In this document: positions 1-8,851 of the stretch, in pieces
How the letters are laid out: each line of letters opens with the position of its first letter
Numbering within the stretch: position 1 is the first letter of the stretch
NCBI GenBank assembly: GCA_964389685.1
Contig: CAYMFM010000027.1
Location: 1 to 45,716 of the forward strand
DNA: 45,716 nt
Direction: 5' to 3'
DNA from: G020353115 sp964389685
GTDB lineage: Bacteria; Bacteroidota; Bacteroidia; Bacteroidales; VadinHA17
Notes under the pieces: model-generated
Told to the model about the DNA's origin: nothing
Database searches by the model: none
The model's input: only the letters and a program-made list of their open reading frames with translations
Program-made: the position numbers and the translations under genes

Positions 1-611
1 TTCACATAAAAATCAAGCAGCAGTTCATCTTCAATAAAGGCTTGGAGGTGGTCATTCCGGTGCACCGGACCCACACCTGCCGGGGGGGTTCCGGTAAAGA
101 GGAGGTCTCCTGTTTTCAGGGTAAAAAAGCGGGAAACATAGGATATCAGTTCATCGATCGGGAAGATCATCTGCCCCGTATTTCCCGTTTGTACAATGGT
201 TCCATTGATCTCTAACCGGAATGGGATATCCTTGATATCAGCAAAATTATGCTTGTTTACAAATTTCCCCAACGGTGCTGAACCATCGAATGCCTTGGCA
301 ATTTCCCAGGGTAAGCCCTCATTTTTGCAGTGTCGCTGAAGGTCACGGGCAGTAAAATCTATACCGATCCCCATTTCTGAGTAGTACCGGTTGGCAAAGT
401 TTTTTTTGATGTTTTTTCCCAGGCGGTCAATTTTCACCACGATTTCGACCTCATGGTGAATTTCACTGGAAAAGTCCGGCAGAAAGAACGGTTTATTATT
501 CTTGATCAGGGATGAGTCGGGTTTCAGGAAAAAGATCGGGACTTCAGGAAGGGGATTATCCATCTCTTTTGCATGGTCAGTATAATTTCTGCCGATGGCA
601 ATAATTTTCAT
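1..611 (-). CDS. Fumarylacetoacetate hydrolase (FAH) family protein, 3' end cut by window edge
   Basis: The reading frame opens at an ATG at 609-611 (MKIIAIGRNYTDHAKEM) and stays open to base 3 with no stop, so only the last residue or few are missing; relatives are about 200-220 residues. Family features seen are an early GRNY segment, the acidic metal-binding stretch HHEVEIVVKI near residue 57, and DFTARDLQ followed by a GDLLFTGTPPAGVGP segment near the C-terminus. Proteins of this fold (YcgM/FAHD1-like) are cytosolic Mg-dependent hydrolases or decarboxylases of acylpyruvates and oxaloacetate; the substrate here cannot be read from sequence. It is the last visible gene of the minus-strand run from surE, 83 bases after the exonuclease gene. 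Confidence 0.85.
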   Translation of the reverse strand, partial: MKIIAIGRNYTDHAKEMDNPLPEVPIFFLKPDSSLIKNNKPFFLPDFSSEIHHEVEIVVKIDRLGKNIKKNFANRYYSEMGIGIDFTARDLQRHCKNEGLPWEIAKAFDGSAPLGKFVNKHNFADIKDIPFRLEINGTIVQTGNTGQMIFPIDELISYVSRFFTLKTGDLLFTGTPPAGVGPVHRNDHLQAFIEDELLLDFYV

Positions 612-694
612 TGAAAATCAGGTTGAGTCTGAGATGAACTAACAAAGAAAACAATAAACTACTGCACAGTAATGTACAATATATCGAACTCAGG

Positions 695-1462
695 TTAATT
701 ATTGAATGCGCGAAGTTTAATTTCAGTCAGGACCTTTTTGGTATAGAGGGGAAAATCCCCATTCATCATCCAGCTATAGTAGCTGGGTTCGTTCTTCAAC
801 ACCTCTTCCACAGGTACGCCCTTGTGTTTTCCGAAGTTGAATACCTCCACGCCATTCTTGTTATAGACGATCCGTCCGGCAAAATCGACACTTTCGGCTA
901 TCGTTGAGAATTTGGAAAGGGCGTCGACATCATTTTCCAGAATGTTGTACCGATCGAGCTGTGCTTTCAGTATCTCATAGGTAGCGTGTGCGTCTGCTTC
1001 GGCACTATGAGCCTCTTTAAGTTCTTTCTTGCAGTAAAATTTATATGCCGCGCTCAATGTCCGCTGTTCCATTTTATGGAATATTACCTGAACATCGATC
1101 ACTTTTCTCCGTTTAAAATCAAATTCAACATTTACCCTCAGGAATTCTTCTGCCAGCAGCGGTATATCAAACTTACTGGCATTATATCCGGAAAGATCAC
1201 ACCCTTCAAGAAAATGGACCAGGTTTTTTGCCACTTCGGCAAAAGTCAGTGCATCTTCGATATCCTCATCATAGATCCCATGGATTTGAGAGGCTTCCGG
1301 GCTAATCGGAATGGTTGGATTTATTCGGATAGTAAGGTGATCCTCTTTTCCACCCGGATCGATCTTCAGGATGGAAATTTCAATAATTCTGTCTTTTGCT
1401 ACGTTGATTCCGGTTGTTTCAAGGTCAAAAAAGGCAATGGGGTTTTTTAAATTTAGTTCCAT
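695..1462 (-). CDS. DEDDh 3'-5' exonuclease, DnaQ/PolIII epsilon-like
   Basis: Predicted 255-residue nuclease with all five catalytic residues of the DEDDh class: D13 and E15 in FFDLETTG, D99 in KFDIPLL, and H152 and D157 in HSAEADAHAT. After the exonuclease fold (about 1-180) comes a C-terminal segment, FNFGKHKGVPVEEVL, which resembles the small domain often fused to Bacteroidota DnaQ-like proteins. It lies 80 bases downstream of the sliding clamp gene in the same direction, suggesting a role in replication proofreading or repair. Whether it is the replicative epsilon subunit or a separate repair exonuclease cannot be decided here. Confidence 0.9.
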   Translation of the reverse strand: MELNLKNPIAFFDLETTGINVAKDRIIEISILKIDPGGKEDHLTIRINPTIPISPEASQIHGIYDEDIEDALTFAEVAKNLVHFLEGCDLSGYNASKFDIPLLAEEFLRVNVEFDFKRRKVIDVQVIFHKMEQRTLSAAYKFYCKKELKEAHSAEADAHATYEILKAQLDRYNILENDVDALSKFSTIAESVDFAGRIVYNKNGVEVFNFGKHKGVPVEEVLKNEPSYYSWMMNGDFPLYTKKVLTEIKLRAFNN

Positions 1463-1542
1463 GAATAGCTGAATGTAAGGTTGTGAATAGTACGCTTCAT
1501 CTCATCCAACCGCACCTGCCAGGAGAAGTTATCAACGGGATG

Positions 1543-2673
1543 TCAGGCATTGATCATCATCGGCATCAATAACATAAGAACATCTTCATCTTCATTATCT
1601 TTCTCAGCAGGAACCAGCAAACCGGCCCTGGTGGGATCAGATAGTTCTAACACTACCTCTTCGGACGATATATTTGATAAGATCTCTATCAGGAAAACTG
1701 ATTTGAATCCGATTTCCATGTCGTCACCATCATATTGACAATTCAATCGTTCATAGGCTGAGATTGAAAAATCAATATCCTGTGCAGAGATTGTAAGTTG
1801 ATTCCCTGTAAGCTGTAACTTCACCAGATTGCTTGCCTGGTTTGAGAAAACCGAAACCCGTTTCAGTGTATTGAAGAAGTCGATCCGGTTGATGGTTAGT
1901 TTATTCGGGTTGTTTTCAGGAATAACCGAATTATAACTGGGATAATTCCCTTCCACCAGCCGGCACACCAATTTATAGTTTGACAGGTTAAAAAAAGCAT
2001 TTTTCTCATCAAACTCGATGGATACAGGGTTTTGTTCTTTTGGTAAGATATTTCGCAGCAGAGAGGCTGGCTTTTTTGGCAGAATGAAGGTGGAGTCAGT
2101 GCCAGCATTTGCATCATTCCGCTGATACCTCACGAGTTTATGGGCATCTGAAGCGACAAACGTAAGGTTTTGAAGCCCCAGCTCAACCAGGATACCGTTC
2201 ATCACCGGCCGCAGTTCATCATCTGCTGTGGCAAACAGTGTTTTTGTGATTCCCGACTGAAGCACATCCGGGTCAACTGAAAAGGAACCTTTTTTATCCT
2301 CCTTTATGGTAGGCAATTGGGGGAAATCACTCCCTTTCTGTCCAACAATACTGAATTTCCCATTCTCGGAACTAATCACAATAGCCAGACTATCCAGGTT
2401 GATCTCAAAGGTCAGTGGCTGTTCCGGGAATTCTTTTAACGTATCGGTCAGAATCCTTGCTGGAATAGCAATGTTGCCGGAATCAGAGGCATTCTCAAGC
2501 ATCATTTTGGTGATCAGTGTAGATTCGAGATCAGATGCTGTAATTTCCAGTTCATTACCATCCAACCGAAACAGGAAATTATCCAGGATGGGAAGTGTAT
2601 TTTTGGAGCTAATAACCCTGCTGACTGCCTGCAAATGGCTTAACAGGTCAGTGCTTGATACAACGAATTTCAT
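1543..2673 (-). CDS. dnaN: DNA polymerase III subunit beta (sliding clamp)
   Basis: A 376-residue clamp protein. The N-terminus MKFVVSSTDLLSHLQAVSRVI with KNTLPILDNFL and the C-terminal LLMPMMIN are hallmarks of DnaN. The open frame extends ten codons upstream, but family alignment and the usual MKF start favour the ATG at 2671-2673. The clamp encircles DNA as a dimer and tethers polymerase III. There is no recognisable ribosome binding site, as is normal in Bacteroidota. It lies downstream of the gldG/DUF4340 genes, an arrangement I recognise from other Bacteroidota. Confidence 0.97.
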   Translation of the reverse strand: MKFVVSSTDLLSHLQAVSRVISSKNTLPILDNFLFRLDGNELEITASDLESTLITKMMLENASDSGNIAIPARILTDTLKEFPEQPLTFEINLDSLAIVISSENGKFSIVGQKGSDFPQLPTIKEDKKGSFSVDPDVLQSGITKTLFATADDELRPVMNGILVELGLQNLTFVASDAHKLVRYQRNDANAGTDSTFILPKKPASLLRNILPKEQNPVSIEFDEKNAFFNLSNYKLVCRLVEGNYPSYNSVIPENNPNKLTINRIDFFNTLKRVSVFSNQASNLVKLQLTGNQLTISAQDIDFSISAYERLNCQYDGDDMEIGFKSVFLIEILSNISSEEVVLELSDPTRAGLLVPAEKDNEDEDVLMLLMPMMINA

Positions 2674-2778
2674 AGCATGAAGTTGATGTTTATTATTTAT
2701 CAATTATACGAAAAATTTATCAAGAAGCCAATTAATAAAAACGCAAATGAAAGACTCTTTACAAATTAAGATCGTTAA

Positions 2779-3774
2779 TCATTCATTATCGTTCAATAAA
2801 AAATAGTCACGTTCTTTTAGTACGGGGTCAATATCAACATATTTAACAATAACCAACTCCTTTTCATCATTCATGCTTGCAAAGACCCGGTTCAAATCAA
2901 TTTCCGGTTCACCGTTATCCATTCCCCTGATGATGGAGTAGGTTCGTATGGTTACGCTCCTGCCCGATTGTTCCTGAATGGTAAGTTTATGCCTGGGCTG
3001 CAAGGAGAGAACAGCATGGATGTCGACAGAATCGGCATCAAACACCCAACGCTCAAACCGGAGGTTGTTAAAATAGGAAAGATACCGGTATACCCGCGCT
3101 GTATCGAGGTTCTGTACCGATTCTTCCTCCGGAAGGGAAAGTAATTTTACTGCACCTGGACTCTCCTGGTAAATCACGAACGATTGAGGCTCATTATCAT
3201 AAATCAACAGTTTAACCATTCGTATTTCCGATGGTTGACAGGAATAGAGGGTATGTGGTAGCCAGAACTTTTCATTGGTAACAAACAGTGAGCCAACATT
3301 ACCTGAATACCCGGGTATATTAACGATAAAGGGTGTTCCTTTTTCCCTTTTTTTGAAGTAATTCCCATACGCATTGGATGTGACGGGATAAACCAGAAAT
3401 GATCTGACCCTTCCCGGTCCTTCTCTAATCTCAACACGTATTACGGAAGATGAATCACGCTTCCATTCTTCCTGGAACTGGGATTCAGGAACAGTCGATT
3501 TTATGGATATACGAGACAGTGTCTCAAGGAGGAACCGGATAGCCGATGGTCTTGCTTCATACCGGTTATTTACCATCCATCCCGATTCCCCTTTGGTCAA
3601 CATCAACCGCTCTTCCTGTTTTTCCAGAATAACAGCAGTTACCCTGTCACTCTCTTTAATGGAGAAATCACTGCTGTCCACCGAAAAACCACCATATCTC
3701 CGCATCAGGATCACGGAAATGAGCAGGATGATGACCAACCCGATGAAAATGATATATGTACGATACTGTTTCAA
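2779..3774 (-). CDS. DUF4340-like membrane-anchored protein in the gld/dnaN operon
   Basis: Predicted 331 residues with one N-terminal transmembrane anchor (about residues 7-25, IIFIGLVIILLISVILM) followed by a large extracytoplasmic region rich in beta-strand patterns. Composition and position match DUF4340 proteins, which often accompany GldG-type ABC components. It follows gldG with a 47-base gap in the same direction. The likely role is as an accessory to the GldFG-like transporter, but no catalytic motif is visible and the function is unknown. Its stop codon overlaps a 9-mer (ATCGTTAAT, 2771-2779) that also occurs in the intergenic repeats elsewhere in this window. Confidence 0.7.
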   Translation of the reverse strand: MKQYRTYIIFIGLVIILLISVILMRRYGGFSVDSSDFSIKESDRVTAVILEKQEERLMLTKGESGWMVNNRYEARPSAIRFLLETLSRISIKSTVPESQFQEEWKRDSSSVIRVEIREGPGRVRSFLVYPVTSNAYGNYFKKREKGTPFIVNIPGYSGNVGSLFVTNEKFWLPHTLYSCQPSEIRMVKLLIYDNEPQSFVIYQESPGAVKLLSLPEEESVQNLDTARVYRYLSYFNNLRFERWVFDADSVDIHAVLSLQPRHKLTIQEQSGRSVTIRTYSIIRGMDNGEPEIDLNRVFASMNDEKELVIVKYVDIDPVLKERDYFLLNDNE

Positions 3775-3821
3775 TTTTCTATGCTATCTGACCTGCCTGA
3801 ATCAACACGTTCAGCATCAAT

Positions 3822-5579
3822 CTAAACCACTGCAAATCTCTTCCTTCTTATCAACCGGATTACCAGTCCAACCAACACCATGAGGATTACAGGAATCACT
3901 GTATTTATCAGTTGAATAGCAACCTGGTGCTGATTGATCTTCGATCGGTCGAGGAGTCTCAGTTTCAGTTCCCTTGACCGCAATTCCATAAGGTTCGATT
4001 CATCAATGAGGTAGTTTATGCAGTTCACAATAAAATCCTTATTACCATAAAATTGTTGTGTGTACCGGTCCTGGTCCAGGGGCAGGGGAATGATCCTGTC
4101 ACCGGTTACGCGTACTTCATTTTTTATAACATCCCCGTCTGCAACAACAATCATCCGGTTTGGCGAACTCGATGCCTTGAAAGAAAAATCATCAGAGGGT
4201 GCATATTCAGAGACCATGCGGTTTTTGAACAGTGACTCAAAGGTACCCTCCAGGATTACCGCCACAGGAAGATAGGATTTGTTAAAATCTTTCTCTTCGG
4301 GTGTTTCGCTTACCTCCTGAAGAGAGATCAGGCAGGGAGGAGAAATGGTTGAGGAATATTTTGATGAAAGGAGAAGGAAGGTTTTTTTAACAGCAGCATT
4401 TCCCCCTACAGTATCCATTGCATTAACAAACTCAAGTTTAACCGGGTTTATGTTGCGTGTTATCGGCAGGTTTTCAGGCGGAATGATGAGCGGGAAATAG
4501 TACCACGGTGCAGGGGCAAATTCAGGCTGTTCTCCAGCAAGGGCAATATTCACCGGGATAAGTGCAGAATTGATGTCCCTGACGAGGATGGGATTAATTC
4601 GAACTCCATATTTGAACAACTGATCCTCGAGATTAATGGGATGATAGATGCCGGCAGTTGAGGTGGCATAGACCAGGCTATCCCAACTCACGCGCACTGC
4701 ATCAATCAACCAGATCACTTTCCCACCGTTCATAATGTATTGATCAATCACGAACTTGTCTTTCTCCGAAAAGCGGTTCTCCGGTTTTGCAATAATGATG
4801 GCAGCATAATCATCAAGAATGCCCGGTGTTCCACCGATCACTCCACGGTCAATGGTATAAAATCGTGCCAGTTCCATGGTAATATCGGCAACCCGGTACT
4901 CATCCAGTTCGCCATGGCCCTCAATGAACGCCACTTTGTGAATAGTGTCTGCACTCACATTCCTAATCGAACTAATCAGTTCATATTCAAGACCTTCAAT
5001 GGAATGATTCAGGTTCTGTTCAGCAGAAAGTGCAAGATTGTTCCGTAAAAAATTCACGGCCATCTCCGACTTTTTATAATTCAACATCAAACCGGGAAAA
5101 AGGATCTTTTGTGACGTCCCTCCGTCTTTCTCTGCAACCTGAACATTGGTGGGCTTCAACCCCTTTGTTGCCAGTTCCCTGAAAATATCATTTCTTACTT
5201 TCTGATCCTGATTTTCCGAAGGATCAATGAATTCATAATCAATCTTCCTGTTGGAGTAAATCCTGAATTCATCCAACATATCCTTTACGCTTTTCCTCAT
5301 TTTTTTAAACCCGATGGGCATCTCTCCATCCAGATATACCTGAATGTATAACTCCTCTTCAAGGTTCTGTAAAATCTCTCTGGTTGTCCTGCTGAGCGAA
5401 TACCTCTTTTCAGAGGTCAGATCAATTCTGAAGGATAACAGAGAGGAGAGATATCCAACAAGGATAATGATTACCAGTGCCAGGGATAGTTGTGTCAGAT
5501 TTCTTATTTTCAGATCCTTTCGGTTCACTGTTGGCAAAGATTTTATCGCAACGAATCTGCCCCGGGGGCCGGTTACCAT
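3822..5579 (-). CDS. gldG: Gliding-motility-associated ABC transporter substrate-binding protein GldG
   Basis: Predicted 585 residues. A short cytoplasmic N-terminus leads to a transmembrane helix (about 31-49, LSLALVIIILVGYLSSLLS), then the conserved FRIDLTSEKRYSLSRTTREIL segment typical of GldG, a long periplasmic domain, and a C-terminal helix (about 555-577) ending in basic residues. Known GldG works with GldF and the GldA ATPase; it is needed for gliding in some Flavobacteriia, but homologues are widespread in non-gliding Bacteroidota, where the role is unclear. The start overlaps the gldF stop by seven bases, so the two are probably translationally coupled. No gldA is visible. Confidence 0.92.
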   Translation of the reverse strand: MVTGPRGRFVAIKSLPTVNRKDLKIRNLTQLSLALVIIILVGYLSSLLSFRIDLTSEKRYSLSRTTREILQNLEEELYIQVYLDGEMPIGFKKMRKSVKDMLDEFRIYSNRKIDYEFIDPSENQDQKVRNDIFRELATKGLKPTNVQVAEKDGGTSQKILFPGLMLNYKKSEMAVNFLRNNLALSAEQNLNHSIEGLEYELISSIRNVSADTIHKVAFIEGHGELDEYRVADITMELARFYTIDRGVIGGTPGILDDYAAIIIAKPENRFSEKDKFVIDQYIMNGGKVIWLIDAVRVSWDSLVYATSTAGIYHPINLEDQLFKYGVRINPILVRDINSALIPVNIALAGEQPEFAPAPWYYFPLIIPPENLPITRNINPVKLEFVNAMDTVGGNAAVKKTFLLLSSKYSSTISPPCLISLQEVSETPEEKDFNKSYLPVAVILEGTFESLFKNRMVSEYAPSDDFSFKASSSPNRMIVVADGDVIKNEVRVTGDRIIPLPLDQDRYTQQFYGNKDFIVNCINYLIDESNLMELRSRELKLRLLDRSKINQHQVAIQLINTVIPVILMVLVGLVIRLIRRKRFAVV

Positions 5580-6304
5580 TTGCGGCTCTGAATAACAATT
5601 TTAGTTAACAATACAAAAAGGGATATCACAAGAACATAATAAACGATATCCCGTGAATCCAATACTCCACGGCTTATGGATGTATAGTGTTCATTGATGC
5701 CCATTGTCAGGATAAATTGATCCATGGAACGAAAGATCGCAATAGAACTGATGTAATCGAAACCGATATACAGAATAAAACTGATAAGAACGGCTACAAT
5801 AAATGCGATTACCTGATTGTCCGTCAGGGATGATGAAAAAACACCAATGGAGACATAAATGGCTGCAAGAAAAAACAGTCCGATGAACGATCCCCATGTA
5901 CCTCCGGTATCGATATTACCTACTGGATTCCCGAGCAGATAAACCGAAAAGAAATAAACCAGGCACGGAATAAGTGCGAATAGCACAAGGATCAATCCCG
6001 CAAAGAATTTTGCCAGGATGATCTGGAGGTCGCTCAGTGGTCGGGTGAAAAGCAGTTCCATGGTTCCCGATTTTTTCTCATCAGCGAACGATCTCATGGT
6101 TACTGCCGGAACCAGGAAAAGAAATACCCACGGTGCAATGATAAACAGCGTATCGATGCTTGCATACCCATTGTCTATGACATTCAGTTCACCCGGAAAG
6201 ATCCACATAAACAGGCTATTCGCAACTAAAAACACAGTGATCACGATATAGCCTGTCGGGGTGCTGAAAAAAACGTTTATCTCTTTCCTGAATAATGCAA
6301 GCAT
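5573..6304 (-). CDS. gldF: Gliding-motility-associated ABC transporter permease GldF
   Basis: Predicted 243-residue ABC-2 type permease with about six hydrophobic helices. The N-terminus MLALFRKEINVFFSTPTGYI and the EKKSGTMELLFTRPLSD motif (ABC-2 family coupling region) are typical of GldF. It forms the membrane channel of the GldAFG complex. It overlaps gldG at its 3' end and starts 38 bases after the lpxB stop codon, consistent with one transcript. Confidence 0.93.
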   Translation of the reverse strand: MLALFRKEINVFFSTPTGYIVITVFLVANSLFMWIFPGELNVIDNGYASIDTLFIIAPWVFLFLVPAVTMRSFADEKKSGTMELLFTRPLSDLQIILAKFFAGLILVLFALIPCLVYFFSVYLLGNPVGNIDTGGTWGSFIGLFFLAAIYVSIGVFSSSLTDNQVIAFIVAVLISFILYIGFDYISSIAIFRSMDQFILTMGINEHYTSISRGVLDSRDIVYYVLVISLFVLLTKIVIQSRKW

Positions 6305-6342
6305 TATGATGTTGAAAACGATTGTATAACAAATGTAATGTA

Positions 6343-7464
6343 TTATCCGGTCAATATACCAACCATCCGTGCGGCAATTCGTTCCGATACTCCAGGAGGG
6401 CCAATGCGGTCATGCAAGTAATCATAATTTTCCAGCATCGTTTGCCTGTATTGCTGGTCATAGAGTAACTTATCCAATTCTGCTTTCAGTGAAGCAGAGG
6501 TTAATTTATACTGCAGCATTTCTCTTACGACCTCCTCCTCCATGATCAGGTTTACCAGGGAGATAAAGTGTACTTTTAACAGCAGGTAAGCAATTAACAT
6601 ACCGATGAGGTTTGCCCTGTAGCATACTACCTGTGGAACCCTTAGCAATGCTGCTTCAAGGGTGGCGGTTCCCGATGTTACCAGAGCCGCCTCTGCATGG
6701 TTCATGACCGAATAGGTCTGCCCATAGATGAGTTGCACATCATATCCCTCCGTTAATTTCAAATAATAATCCCTTTCGATCATCTGAGAGCAGGCAATGA
6801 TGAACTGGTGACCGGGATAGGAACGAATGGTTTGCAACATCACGGGCAGGTTGTATTTGATCTCCTGCTTCCGGCTCCCAGGAATAAGTCCGATGACCGG
6901 TTTGTCAGGTAACTGATTCCTTGCAAGGAACGCTTCGCGGCTTTCCATCTCTGCCTCTGCCCGGGTCACGGCATCCAATACCGGATTGCCTTGATATTCA
7001 ACCTCTATTTGAAACGTTTTATAGTATTCAACCTCAAACGGTAAGATGGAAAACATCCGGTCAACGTATCGCTTTATCTTCTTCACTCTTCCTTCCTTCC
7101 AGGCCCAAACTTTTGGTGAGATATAATAAAATACCTTAATCCCATGCTTCTTTCCAAATTGTGCGATCTTCAGATTAAAACCTGGATAATCAATCAGGAT
7201 AAGCACATCCGGGGAGTAGTTGATGATATCCTGCTTACAAAAATCCAGGTTTCGTTTGATCACCCGGATGTTTCTCAGTACCTCAACATACCCCATAAAG
7301 GCAAGATCACGGTAATTCCGCACCAATTTTCCACCCTCCTGCTCCATCAGGTCACCTCCCCATAAACGGAATTGAGCTTCTTTATCCGACTTTCTCAATC
7401 CCTTGATCAGGTTGGAGCCATGCAAGTCCCCGGAAGCTTCTCCGGCTATGATGTAATATTTCAT
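6343..7464 (-). CDS. lpxB: Lipid-A-disaccharide synthase
   Basis: Predicted 373 residues. The N-terminal MKYYIIAGEASGDLHGSNLIKGL and the internal DYPGFNLKIA, YYISPKVWAWKEGR and PGSRKQEI segments are diagnostic of LpxB, a GT-B glycosyltransferase. It condenses UDP-2,3-diacylglucosamine with lipid X to give the lipid A disaccharide at the inner face of the cytoplasmic membrane. The nearby TSGTATLEAAL segment is the conserved nucleotide-sugar binding region. Presence of lipid A synthesis fits a Gram-negative envelope. It sits between surE plus a small membrane protein and gldF in one minus-strand run. Confidence 0.96.
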   Translation of the reverse strand: MKYYIIAGEASGDLHGSNLIKGLRKSDKEAQFRLWGGDLMEQEGGKLVRNYRDLAFMGYVEVLRNIRVIKRNLDFCKQDIINYSPDVLILIDYPGFNLKIAQFGKKHGIKVFYYISPKVWAWKEGRVKKIKRYVDRMFSILPFEVEYYKTFQIEVEYQGNPVLDAVTRAEAEMESREAFLARNQLPDKPVIGLIPGSRKQEIKYNLPVMLQTIRSYPGHQFIIACSQMIERDYYLKLTEGYDVQLIYGQTYSVMNHAEAALVTSGTATLEAALLRVPQVVCYRANLIGMLIAYLLLKVHFISLVNLIMEEEVVREMLQYKLTSASLKAELDKLLYDQQYRQTMLENYDYLHDRIGPPGVSERIAARMVGILTG

Positions 7465-7509
7465 TGCGATCCGGTAAATTCAATTAACAACAATACCTTC
7501 TCCCGTGTC

Positions 7510-7803
7510 TCAGGTAAATAACCGGAGTCCCAGCACGATCAATGCCAGAATAATCGTTGCCAGAAGAACTCCCCTTGCTGACTTCAGTTTATTAAGCCAG
7601 ATGAATATAAAAAATATGAGAAGGTTTGGAATGACGCTAAGACTGATGATGTGAGTATACACCTTAAAAAAAATGAGTTGATTAATATAGTCCTTGATGG
7701 AGAGATCCTGTGTGGTGATCAGGTAAATAACAAAAAGGGTCAATAAAGGCCCTGCAATACCCAGCAGCAAACCCGTTGTGAGTGAATTAAATCTTGAATT
7801 CAT
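7510..7803 (-). CDS. Small membrane protein of unknown function between surE and lpxB
   Basis: Predicted 97 residues with three hydrophobic segments (about 9-28, 47-70 and 79-95), the second followed by a basic loop (NKLKSARG). I do not assign a family. The gap to surE is 28 bases and to lpxB 45 bases, so it is probably co-transcribed with both. Conserved small membrane proteins at this position are common between surE and lpxB in Bacteroidales, which supports it being a real gene rather than a chance frame. Confidence 0.7.
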   Translation of the reverse strand: MNSRFNSLTTGLLLGIAGPLLTLFVIYLITTQDLSIKDYINQLIFFKVYTHIISLSVIPNLLIFFIFIWLNKLKSARGVLLATIILALIVLGLRLFT

Positions 7804-7831
7804 AAAGATATCCTTTGTGTGGTTAACCTGT

Positions 7832-8602
7832 TCAGATCTTCCAACTTTTTAATGCATCCAGTTGTTTAAAGGAGGTATAATCGGTGCTGATGGGGACAAT
7901 GGAAACATAGTTGTTTCTCAGAGCCCATTCATCCGTATCTTTTGCCTCGGGTTCATAGTTATTGAAATATCCGGTCAGCCAGTAATACTCCCTGTTGAAC
8001 GGATCTTTTCGTTTATCGTATTCCTCCTGCCAGTGCCCATCGGTCTGTCTGCAAATTTTTACACCGTTAATCTCATCCATGCTCCCCACCGGGATATTGA
8101 CATTCAAACAGATCCCCCTGTCCAATCCATTCAACATCACCTGGTCTATGATTCGTTTCGAATAGATCTTTGCGGCGGTAAAATCAGCGTGCCTGGAATA
8201 ATCGAGTAGAGAAAACCCGATGGATCTTATTTTGTTTATCCCCCCTTCAATTGCTGCACCCATCGTGCCGGAATAGACTACACTGACTGATGCATTTGAA
8301 CCGTGATTAATGCCGGAAACGAGCAGGTCCGGCTTTCTGTCGAGAAGCTGATTCAGGGCAAGTTTAACACAATCAACCGGTGTTCCGTTAACACTGAAGA
8401 TCTTACGCGAAGGAGATTCTTCCATTACCGTAACCCGAAGTGGCTGTTTGATGGTGATAGCATGAGACATACCGGATTGACTCTGTTCCGGTGCCACAAC
8501 CACCACATCACCGAAATCCCGGACAACATCGATCAGGGCTTTTAATCCGGGGGCTTCAATCCCATCATCATTGGTAACCAGTATCAAACCTCTATCTTCC
8601 AT
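7832..8602 (-). CDS. surE: 5'/3'-nucleotidase SurE
   Basis: Predicted 256 residues using the ATG at 8600-8602; an upstream in-frame start would add eleven unconserved residues. The N-terminal LILVTNDDGIEAPGL carries the metal-binding pair D12-D13, and the PEQSQSGMSHAIT and VSGINHGSNAS segments are characteristic SurE active-site loops. The enzyme is a metal-dependent phosphatase acting on nucleoside monophosphates, with a stationary-phase role in other bacteria. It is the first gene of the minus-strand run, with a candidate promoter at 8633-8640. Confidence 0.95.
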   Translation of the reverse strand: MEDRGLILVTNDDGIEAPGLKALIDVVRDFGDVVVVAPEQSQSGMSHAITIKQPLRVTVMEESPSRKIFSVNGTPVDCVKLALNQLLDRKPDLLVSGINHGSNASVSVVYSGTMGAAIEGGINKIRSIGFSLLDYSRHADFTAAKIYSKRIIDQVMLNGLDRGICLNVNIPVGSMDEINGVKICRQTDGHWQEEYDKRKDPFNREYYWLTGYFNNYEPEAKDTDEWALRNNYVSIVPISTDYTSFKQLDALKSWKI

Positions 8603-8632
8603 TCTACTATCCCGTTTTTCTGAAAGTATTTG

Positions 8633-8640
8633 CAAAGATA
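8633..8640 (-). promoter_or_regulatory. Candidate -7 element for the surE operon
   Basis: On the minus strand this reads TATCTTTG, matching the Bacteroidota -7 consensus TAnnTTTG, 30 bases upstream of the surE start. No clear TTTG -33 box lies at the expected 19-21 base spacing, so this is only a partial match. Confidence 0.4.
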
Positions 8641-8655
8641 ATATAATAAATGTTT

Positions 8656-8685
8656 AGGCTAAGGCTGAGGCAAAGGCGAAGGAAA
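8656..8685. repeat. 6-bp-period degenerate array (AGGCNA)
   Basis: Five consecutive hexamers (AGGCTA, AGGCTG, AGGCAA, AGGCGA, AGGAAA), followed by a looser purine-rich continuation to about 8720. It is one of many short-period arrays in the intergenic regions of this window. Confidence 0.7.
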
Positions 8686-8779
8686 ATTAGCAAGCGGAGG
8701 GCAAGGAAGGTAAAGGAATGGATTTATATTATATTCCTGAGAAAATAGCAGCTAATAACAATAAATAACTACAAATAAC

Positions 8780-8797
8780 GATCCGCCTAGGCGGATC
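8780..8797. repeat. Perfect 18-bp palindrome flanked by AAATAAC repeats
   Basis: The sequence GATCCGCCTAGGCGGATC is perfectly self-complementary. It is preceded by three AATAAC motifs at exact 10-base spacing (about 8752-8779) and followed by another AAATAAC, as if the palindrome interrupted the array. It lies in the divergent surE/pheT spacer. Confidence 0.75.
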
Positions 8798-8822
8798 AAA
8801 TAACTATTTATCTTTTTTTCTT

Positions 8823-8830
8823 TACTTTTG
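8823..8830 (+). promoter_or_regulatory. Candidate -7 element for pheT
   Basis: TACTTTTG matches TAnnTTTG and would give a short leader before the pheT ATG at 8852. There is no TTTG at the expected upstream distance, so support is weak. Confidence 0.35.
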
Positions 8831-8851
8831 TTTTTTCAAGCAGAACCATTT

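Noticed and set aside
986..1450. Plus-strand open frames opposite the exonuclease, dnaN, gldG, vor and synthetase genes
   Set aside because: All are shadows of well-supported genes on the other strand, with no domain resemblance.
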